In this document: positions 5,669 to 10,005 of the stretch, piece by piece
Layout of the letters: each line of letters opens with the position of its first letter
How positions within the stretch are numbered: the first letter of the stretch is position 1
Assembly (NCBI GenBank): GCA_910584835.1
Contig: CAJUEG010000087.1
Location: forward strand, 1 to 10,005
Length of the DNA stretch: 10,005 bases
Reading direction: 5' to 3'
Source: an uncultured Oscillospiraceae bacterium
GTDB lineage: Bacteria > Bacillota > Clostridia > Oscillospirales > Oscillospiraceae
Program-made: the position numbers and the translations under genes
The notes under the pieces: model-generated
Told to the model about the DNA's origin: nothing
The model's database searches: none
Seen by the model: only the letters and a program-made list of their open reading frames with translations

Positions 5669-6328
5669 ATGGAACAATGGAAAGCGTTAATTCCAGACAG
5701 CATCGCGCAAAAGTACGAATTTTATAATTTTAACAGTGCGCTAGAGATCTTGACGCAAAGTCACCCAAGGGAGTTTGCGGAGATTGTGCAGACATTGGAG
5801 CGCTTTGAAATAAGAGTGGAGGACATCTTGGAGCGGGGAGGCAATGAGTCAAAGATTCCCAAAAAGCTGAGTGAGCTGCTGCGTCCTTTAGAGTGGACTG
5901 AAGTAGAGATTTCTGGGGATTTGATTGTCCGCCTTTTGGAGGGAAAGAAGCGGAAAGTGGTTTCGCGAGAGATTGTTTTGAGAGAGTTTATCAGCGGTCA
6001 TAAAATTGATTATGTTAAGGGCGATGTGGCGATTGACTTGGAATGGAACAGCAAGGATCAGACCTTCGACCGCGATTTGTATGCGTTCCGTACATTTTAT
6101 GAGTGTGGCGTTATCACTTGCGGAGTAATTATAACGCGAAGCGAATCTTTAAATCAGGTGTTTTCAGCGCTGGGGAATGAAATAAAAAATAAGTATGGGG
6201 CCAGCACCACTTGGATGGGGAAGCTGATTCCCCGCATTCATGCCCGTCGGCACGGAGGATGTCCGCTGCTGGTGGTTGGAATAATGCCGGAAACGGTTTC
6301 CAATTGGAAGGATGGAAAATCATGTTAG
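5669..6328 (+). CDS. Type II restriction endonuclease, BglII/BstYI-like family
   Basis: A 219-residue protein with the features of the BglII-type restriction endonuclease family (Pfam Endonuc-BglII), which cleaves unmethylated foreign DNA at a short palindrome. The core HKIDYVKGDVAIDLEWNSKD (111-130) is followed by TFDRDLYAFRTFYECGV (132-148) and VIITRS (153-158). Later parts typical of the family are YGASTT (176-181), GKLIPRI (184-190) and GGCPLLVVGI (196-205). Asp114, Asp123 and Glu125 (D-x8-D-x-E) are plausible metal-binding residues by analogy with the D-x8-E-x-Q arrangement remembered for BglII; this alignment is inference. The start at 5669 has GGGGTGA close upstream. The 3' end overlaps the methyltransferase start by 7 bases, so the two are translationally coupled. 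The exact recognition site cannot be read from the sequence; BglII (AGATCT) or BstYI (RGATCY) relatedness is only a guess. Confidence 0.85.
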   Translation: MEQWKALIPDSIAQKYEFYNFNSALEILTQSHPREFAEIVQTLERFEIRVEDILERGGNESKIPKKLSELLRPLEWTEVEISGDLIVRLLEGKKRKVVSREIVLREFISGHKIDYVKGDVAIDLEWNSKDQTFDRDLYAFRTFYECGVITCGVIITRSESLNQVFSALGNEIKNKYGASTTWMGKLIPRIHARRHGGCPLLVVGIMPETVSNWKDGKSC

Positions 6329-6966
6329 AAAAAGATTCTTTGTATCATATGAAACATGATTTGGTGCAATTTTGCGAAGGGAAAAGATTTTCTACAATTT
6401 TGGCTGATCCGCCCTGGCAATTTCAAAACCGAACAGGAAAAATGGCTCCGGAGCACAAGCGGCTTAACCGATACCCAACAATGGGGATAGATGAGATTAA
6501 ACAGATTCCTGTTCAGGAAGTTGCGGGTGAGAGCTGCCATTTATATCTGTGGGTGCCCAACGCTCTGCTGCCAGAAGGTTTAGAGGTTATGAAGGCATGG
6601 GGCTTTCAGTACAAAACGAATCTCATATGGGAGAAGATTAGGAAGGACGGGGGGCCCGATGGCCGCGGTGTGGGATTTTATTTCAGAAATGTGACAGAGG
6701 TGCTGCTTTTTGGGGTTAAAGGGGCACATTTCAGAACATTATCTCCGGCCCGCACACAAGTAAATCTAATCAGGGCCCAAAAGCGGGAGCATTCCAGAAA
6801 GCCTGATGAAGCAATTAAATTGATTGAGGCGTGCAGTCCGGGGCCATATCTGGAATTGTTTGCAAGAGGAGAACGGGATGGCTGGACGCTTTGGGGAAAT
6901 CAGGCAAATGAACGGTACAGCCCTGACTGGCCTACCTATCATGGAACACAGGTGGCAAGCCTATGA
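6322..6966 (+). CDS. MT-A70 family DNA N6-adenine methyltransferase, cognate modification enzyme
   Basis: A 214-residue AdoMet-dependent methyltransferase that most likely methylates adenine in the site cut by the overlapping endonuclease, protecting the host chromosome. The catalytic motif DPPW (29-32), in TILADPPWQF, comes first. The AdoMet-binding part, GPYLELFARGERDGWTLWGN (174-193), comes near the C-terminus, preceded by REHSRKPDE (155-163). This order is typical of MT-A70/beta-class enzymes. The start at 6322 lies inside the endonuclease 3' end, 7 bases of overlap, with GGAAGGATGG shortly upstream. An in-frame frame extends further upstream but only through the endonuclease gene. An RNA methyltransferase role is formally possible for the MT-A70 fold, but the neighbouring endonuclease makes DNA modification far more likely. 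The 3' end has no terminator, so transcription could run into rimO. Confidence 0.9.
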   Translation: MLEKDSLYHMKHDLVQFCEGKRFSTILADPPWQFQNRTGKMAPEHKRLNRYPTMGIDEIKQIPVQEVAGESCHLYLWVPNALLPEGLEVMKAWGFQYKTNLIWEKIRKDGGPDGRGVGFYFRNVTEVLLFGVKGAHFRTLSPARTQVNLIRAQKREHSRKPDEAIKLIEACSPGPYLELFARGERDGWTLWGNQANERYSPDWPTYHGTQVASL

Positions 6967-6997
6967 CGGATAAGAAAAATGGAAGTTAGGTGACATG

Positions 6998-8323
6998 ATG
7001 TCATATAAGATTGCCTTCATCTCCCTGGGCTGCGCCAAAAACCTGGTGAACACCGAGCAGATGATGGCCCTGTGCCGGGACGCGGGCTTTGCCGTCACCG
7101 GCGACCCGGACGGCGCGGACGCGGCGGTGCTCAACACCTGCGGCTTCATCGAGTCCGCCAAGAGCGAGGCCATCGACAGCATTTTGGAGCTGGCGGAGCT
7201 GAAAAACCAGGGCAGGCTGAAAAAACTGCTGGTGGCGGGCTGCCTCAGCCAGCGCTACCCGGACGATATCCGCGCCGAGCTGCCCGAGGTGGACGGCCTG
7301 CTGGGTACGGGGAGCTACACCGATATCGTGTCCGCCGTGGAGCGGGTGATGGCGGGGGAGCGGCCGGAGCTCTTCGGCGATATCCACCACACCTTTGAGG
7401 ACGGGGCGCGCTGGGTGACCACCCCGCCCTGGACGGCCTACTTGAAGATTGCGGAGGGGTGCTCCAACGGCTGCGCCTTCTGCGTCATCCCCAAGCTGCG
7501 GGGCAGATACCGCAGCCGGTCCATGGGAGCCCTCCTGAAAGAGGCAAAGGAGCTGGCGGACGCCGGGGTGAAGGAGCTCATCGTCATCGCTCAGGACATC
7601 ACCCGCTACGGGCTGGATTTAAAGGACGGCACGACGCTGGCCAGGCTGCTGACCGAATTATGTAAGCTGGACTTCCACTGGATCCGCCTCCACTATCTCT
7701 ACCCGGAGGCGGTGACGGACGAGCTGATTGAGGTCATCGCCCGGGAAAGGAAGATCGTCCACTACCTGGATATCCCCATCCAGCACGCCAACGACGGCAT
7801 TTTGAAGGCCATGCGCCGCCGGAGCACCAAAGCGGAGATCGAGGCGCTGTTTGCCAAGCTGCGGGCGGCTATGCCCGACGTGGTGATCCGCACCTCCCTG
7901 ATCTGCGGCCTGCCCGGCGAGGGAGAGGAGGAGTTTGAGGAGCTGTGCCAGTTTCTGCGGGCGCAGAAGCTCCAGCGGGCGGGGGTGTTCCAGTTCTCCC
8001 CGGAGGAGGGCACCCTGGCCGCCGCCATGGAAGGCCAGGTGGACCCTGAGACCGCCGCGCGCCGGGTGGAGCTGGTGGTGGACCTCCAGTCCCGCATCAT
8101 GGACGAATACAACGAACAGCGCCTTGGCACCTGCATGGAGGTTTTGTGCGAGGGCTTTGACGCCGAAGCGGGCTGCTACGCGGGCCGGACCTACGCCGAC
8201 TCGGTGGACATCGACGGCCGGGTGCTGTTTACGGCGGCGGGACTGATCCCCGCGGGGGAGTTTGTGTGGGTGCGCGTCACCGGCGTGTCCGACGGGGAGC
8301 TGACGGGGGAGATGGAGGAATGA
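6998..8323 (+). CDS. rimO: Ribosomal protein S12 methylthiotransferase RimO
   Basis: RimO is a radical SAM enzyme with two 4Fe-4S clusters that adds a methylthio group to a conserved aspartate of ribosomal protein S12. Counting from this start, the N-terminal UPF0004 domain has its three cluster cysteines at 12 (SLGCAKNLVNTE), 48 (LNTCGF) and 82 (AGCLSQRYP). The radical SAM motif CSNGCAFC gives cysteines 155, 159 and 162. A C-terminal TRAM domain covers about the last 65 residues. SLGCAKN together with DIPIQHANDGILKAMRR separates RimO from the tRNA enzyme MiaB. AGGTGA (6988-6993) is 4 bases before the ATG at 6998; an ATG at 6995 is only one base from it and is less likely. The stop overlaps the next start as ATGA. 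Confidence 0.95.
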   Translation: MSYKIAFISLGCAKNLVNTEQMMALCRDAGFAVTGDPDGADAAVLNTCGFIESAKSEAIDSILELAELKNQGRLKKLLVAGCLSQRYPDDIRAELPEVDGLLGTGSYTDIVSAVERVMAGERPELFGDIHHTFEDGARWVTTPPWTAYLKIAEGCSNGCAFCVIPKLRGRYRSRSMGALLKEAKELADAGVKELIVIAQDITRYGLDLKDGTTLARLLTELCKLDFHWIRLHYLYPEAVTDELIEVIARERKIVHYLDIPIQHANDGILKAMRRRSTKAEIEALFAKLRAAMPDVVIRTSLICGLPGEGEEEFEELCQFLRAQKLQRAGVFQFSPEEGTLAAAMEGQVDPETAARRVELVVDLQSRIMDEYNEQRLGTCMEVLCEGFDAEAGCYAGRTYADSVDIDGRVLFTAAGLIPAGEFVWVRVTGVSDGELTGEMEE

Positions 8324-8907
8324 CGCTGTACCACTGCTCGCCCACGCCGGGGCTGGAGGTGCTCAGGCCCAGCGTCACCAAATACTTCGGCAAGCCGGAG
8401 CAGGTGTGCCTGACGGCCAGCCTGCCCATGGCGCTGATGTACGGGATCAAGCATTTTGAATACGCCTACGGCTGCACCAGGGATGGAAGAATCTATTATG
8501 AGGAGTACTTCCCCAACGCCCTGGAGGAGCTGTACCGGGGGAAGGCGGCCTCCCTCTATACCTGCGCTTGGCGGGCGGATATGGAGACCACCCCAATTCC
8601 CAATGAGTACGTCACCCCGGGTGAGGTCCCGGTGGAGGCGGAGCTGCCGGTTCCCGACGTCTGCGGGGCTCTGCTGGAACAGGAGCGGCTGGGGGCGCTG
8701 AAAATCATCCGCTGGGATGAGATGGGCGAAAAACGCCGCCGCTGGGTCGTCCGCGCCGAGGCGGACACCATCCGGGAGAAGGGCCTGCTGGCCCGGCCCG
8801 GCGGCCCCTTTGCCCGCTACCTGAGGGAAAAATACCCGGAGAGCTGGGCGCTGGCCGTCCGGGAGGCAACGGAAGAACAGGCGGAACGTAAAGGAGGAAC
8901 ACCATGA
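8320..8907 (+). CDS. Conserved-looking protein of unknown function in the rimO-pgsA operon
   Basis: I do not recognise this 195-residue protein with certainty. It begins MTLYHCSPTPGLEVLRPSVT and continues KYFGKPEQVCLTASLPMALM. The pattern, a YH-x-S/T near the N-terminus, then 'L.P' and a later T-x4-A segment, recalls small ADP-ribosyltransferase-like folds, but no full catalytic triad can be assigned, so this is a weak suggestion. There is no signal peptide or membrane segment; the C-terminal third is charged (REKGLLARPGGPFARYLREK, then a Glu/Arg-rich tail). The start overlaps the rimO stop as ATGA and the stop overlaps the pgsA start as ATGA, so the three are tightly coupled. GGAGG lies only one base before the ATG, but a further purine run, GGGGGAG, ends 9 bases upstream. 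Composition matches the operon, so it is a native gene. Confidence 0.85.
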   Translation: MTLYHCSPTPGLEVLRPSVTKYFGKPEQVCLTASLPMALMYGIKHFEYAYGCTRDGRIYYEEYFPNALEELYRGKAASLYTCAWRADMETTPIPNEYVTPGEVPVEAELPVPDVCGALLEQERLGALKIIRWDEMGEKRRRWVVRAEADTIREKGLLARPGGPFARYLREKYPESWALAVREATEEQAERKGGTP

Positions 8908-9440
8908 ATCTACCCAACAAACTGACCCTGCTGCGCGTCATCCTTATTCCCGTGTACCTGGTGCTGTGGCACCTGGACTTTCCCGGGAACAACTACGCCG
9001 CCCTGGCGGTGTTCATTGCGGCCAGCCTCACCGACTTTTTGGACGGCTACATCGCCCGGAAGAACAACCTGGTCACCGACTTCGGCAAGTTCATGGATCC
9101 GCTGGCGGACAAGATGCTGGTGCTCACCGCCATGACCTGCTTCTGCGCCATGGGCCGCTTCCCGGACTGGGCGCTGGTCATCGTCATGGCCCGGGAGTTC
9201 GCCGTGTCCGGGCTGCGGCTGGTGGCGGTGGACAACGGGCGGGTCATTGCCGCGGGCATGTCCGGCAAGGTCAAGACCTTCTCCACCATGGTGTGCCTGT
9301 GCCTGATGCACCTCACCATTCTGCCCATACCCATGTGGGTGCTGGACTGGACGTGCGTCATTGTCATCGCCGCCACCACCCTGTACTCCGGCGTGGAGTA
9401 CTTCGTGAAGAACCGGGACGTGCTCAACTGGAACAAGTAA
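8904..9440 (+). CDS. pgsA: CDP-diacylglycerol-glycerol-3-phosphate 3-phosphatidyltransferase
   Basis: PgsA is the membrane enzyme that makes phosphatidylglycerophosphate from CDP-diacylglycerol and glycerol 3-phosphate, the committed step to phosphatidylglycerol and cardiolipin. The 178 residues fit the family. The CDP-alcohol phosphotransferase signature D-x2-DG-x2-AR-x8-G-x3-D-x3-D is complete, with Asp44, Asp47, Gly48, Ala51, Arg52, Gly61, Asp65 and Asp69. The N-terminus NLPNKLTLLRVILIPVYLVL is typical, and hydrophobic segments at about 7-23, 31-46, 72-95, 131-147 and 148-163 fit a multi-span protein. AAGGAGG (8891-8897) lies 6 bases before the ATG, a strong site that probably gives independent initiation besides the 4-base overlap with the preceding gene. 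In many Firmicutes pgsA lies near cinA and recA; here recA is upstream beyond the restriction genes and no cinA is seen. Confidence 0.95.
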   Translation: MNLPNKLTLLRVILIPVYLVLWHLDFPGNNYAALAVFIAASLTDFLDGYIARKNNLVTDFGKFMDPLADKMLVLTAMTCFCAMGRFPDWALVIVMAREFAVSGLRLVAVDNGRVIAAGMSGKVKTFSTMVCLCLMHLTILPIPMWVLDWTCVIVIAATTLYSGVEYFVKNRDVLNWNK

Positions 9441-9448
9441 CGCAGGTG

Positions 9449-9493
9449 AAAACAGCTCCGGCCCGCGCACCGCGGCGGGCCGGAGCTGTTTTT
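9449..9493. terminator. Strong bidirectional intrinsic terminator between pgsA and the PiT gene
   Basis: An 18-bp perfect stem, left arm 9449-9466 (beginning AAAACAGCTCC) and right arm 9475-9492 (ending GAGCTGTTTT), closes an 8-base loop and is followed by T at 9493, giving T5. The left arm begins with AAAA, which is a T tract on the minus strand, so the same hairpin can end transcription from both convergent operons. The minus-strand stop codon (9492-9494) overlaps the T tract. Confidence 0.92.
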
Positions 9494-10005
9494 ATCCCGT
9501 CATGAGCCGGGTGAGCACAAATGCCAGCCCCCCGCAGGCCGGGAAGGTGAGCACCCACGCCCCCGCCATCTGGCCCATCACCCGCCGGTCCGCCCCCCGG
9601 CCCGCGCCGCAGATGGCGGCCACCTTGGCGTGGGTGGTGGAGGCGGGCAGGCCCAGCGCGGAGCAGATCAGCAGCACCGCCCCCGCCCCCAGGTCCGCCG
9701 CCAGCCCGTCGGCGGGGGAGAGGTCGGCCAGCTCGGAGCCCATCTTTTCCACGATGGGCTTCCCTCCCAGGGAGGTGCCCAGGGCCATCACGGCCGCGGT
9801 GAGCAGGGCCAGGGACAGCCGGGAGGCGGGCCGCTCCCCGTCCAGGCCGCCGGTGAGCAGCAGCAGGGCCATAAATTTCTGCCCGTCCTGGGCGCCGTGG
9901 AGCAGGGCGGTGAGGGCGGCGCCGCCCCGCTGCCACGCCGCCGGGCGGCGCACCCGGCCCGACAGCATCCGCCGGAACAGGCGCCCTGCCGCCGCCCCGG
10001 CGGGC
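9492..10005 (-). CDS. PiT-family inorganic phosphate transporter, C-terminal part (5' end outside window)
   Basis: The visible 170 residues are the C-terminal half of a PiT-type low-affinity phosphate permease in the cytoplasmic membrane, driven by an ion gradient or by co-transport of a metal phosphate complex. Family features seen are LTALLHGAQDGQKFMALLLL, matching the HGAND/HGAQD-GQKFM repeat motif; MALGTSLGGKPIVEKMGSEL; LPASTTHAKVAAICGAG, matching the conserved STTH motif; and a last hydrophobic segment, WVLTFPACGGLAFVLTRLM. The frame is open to the right edge, and residues LFRRM before the internal Met continue the family sequence, so the ATG at 9968 is not the start. It is convergent with pgsA and shares its terminator. 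A DUF47 partner gene is commonly upstream in this family, which would lie outside the window. Confidence 0.92.
   Translation of the reverse strand, partial: PAGAAAGRLFRRMLSGRVRRPAAWQRGGAALTALLHGAQDGQKFMALLLLTGGLDGERPASRLSLALLTAAVMALGTSLGGKPIVEKMGSELADLSPADGLAADLGAGAVLLICSALGLPASTTHAKVAAICGAGRGADRRVMGQMAGAWVLTFPACGGLAFVLTRLMTG

Larger units (their letters stand above)
5636..6994 (+). other. Restriction-modification island between recX and rimO
   Basis: Two genes of a type II restriction-modification pair interrupt otherwise housekeeping DNA. Composition differs visibly: 23 of 60 bases are G or C at 5701-5760, against 45 of 60 in a recA stretch of equal length. Codons ending in A or T, rare in the neighbours, are common here. 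The borders are tight, 33 bases after the recX stop and 28 bases before the rimO start region. No integrase, transposase, inverted repeats or target duplications were seen at the edges, so the entry route is unknown; transfer by homologous recombination in flanking genes is possible. Confidence 0.7.

Overview
The window looks like a chromosomal stretch from a GC-rich member of the Clostridia, most likely an Oscillospiraceae-type gut bacterium related to Flavonifractor, Pseudoflavonifractor or Lawsonibacter. This is inferred from strong GGAGG-type ribosome binding sites, a high-GC housekeeping background, Firmicutes-style gene sets (YqhQ/DUF1385 next to prmC; recA-recX; rimO and pgsA) and the protein sequences. 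No rRNA, tRNA, CRISPR array, transposase or phage gene is visible.

Left part (1-3208). The window opens inside a sensor histidine kinase whose phospho-acceptor histidine lies just before base 1. A good extended -10 promoter then drives a DUF1385/YqhQ membrane protein, followed by prmC, the glutamine methyltransferase of release factors. The prmC stop codon lies inside a 91-bp repeat. A second copy of the repeat sits 239 bp further on, and a fragment of it follows. prfA, the usual neighbour of prmC, is absent. After the repeats comes a small membrane-anchored or secreted protein of 73 residues.

Middle part (3227-5635). A small gene resembling the TIGR04076 family is broken by an in-frame TGA, at a position where the family as I remember it has cysteine, and by a one-base frameshift at an A6 run. 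recA and recX follow. The 173 bases between recA and recX are packed with inverted repeats, some of which can pair in mutually exclusive ways.

Restriction-modification island (5636-6994). A BglII-type restriction endonuclease overlaps an MT-A70-type adenine methyltransferase. Both are more AT-rich than their neighbours. They form a compact type II restriction-modification pair that appears to have been inserted between recX and rimO.

Right part (6998-10005). rimO (ribosomal protein S12 methylthiotransferase), an unrecognised 195-residue protein and pgsA (phosphatidylglycerophosphate synthase) are joined by two ATGA start/stop overlaps and end at a strong terminator. The terminator has A and T tracts on its two sides, so it can also serve the convergent PiT-type phosphate transporter on the minus strand, which runs off the right edge.

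Most of the window is ordinary housekeeping DNA. The parts worth a second look are the repeat block after prmC, the doubly broken TIGR04076-like gene, the folded recA-recX spacer, the restriction-modification island and the unknown gene inside the rimO-pgsA operon.
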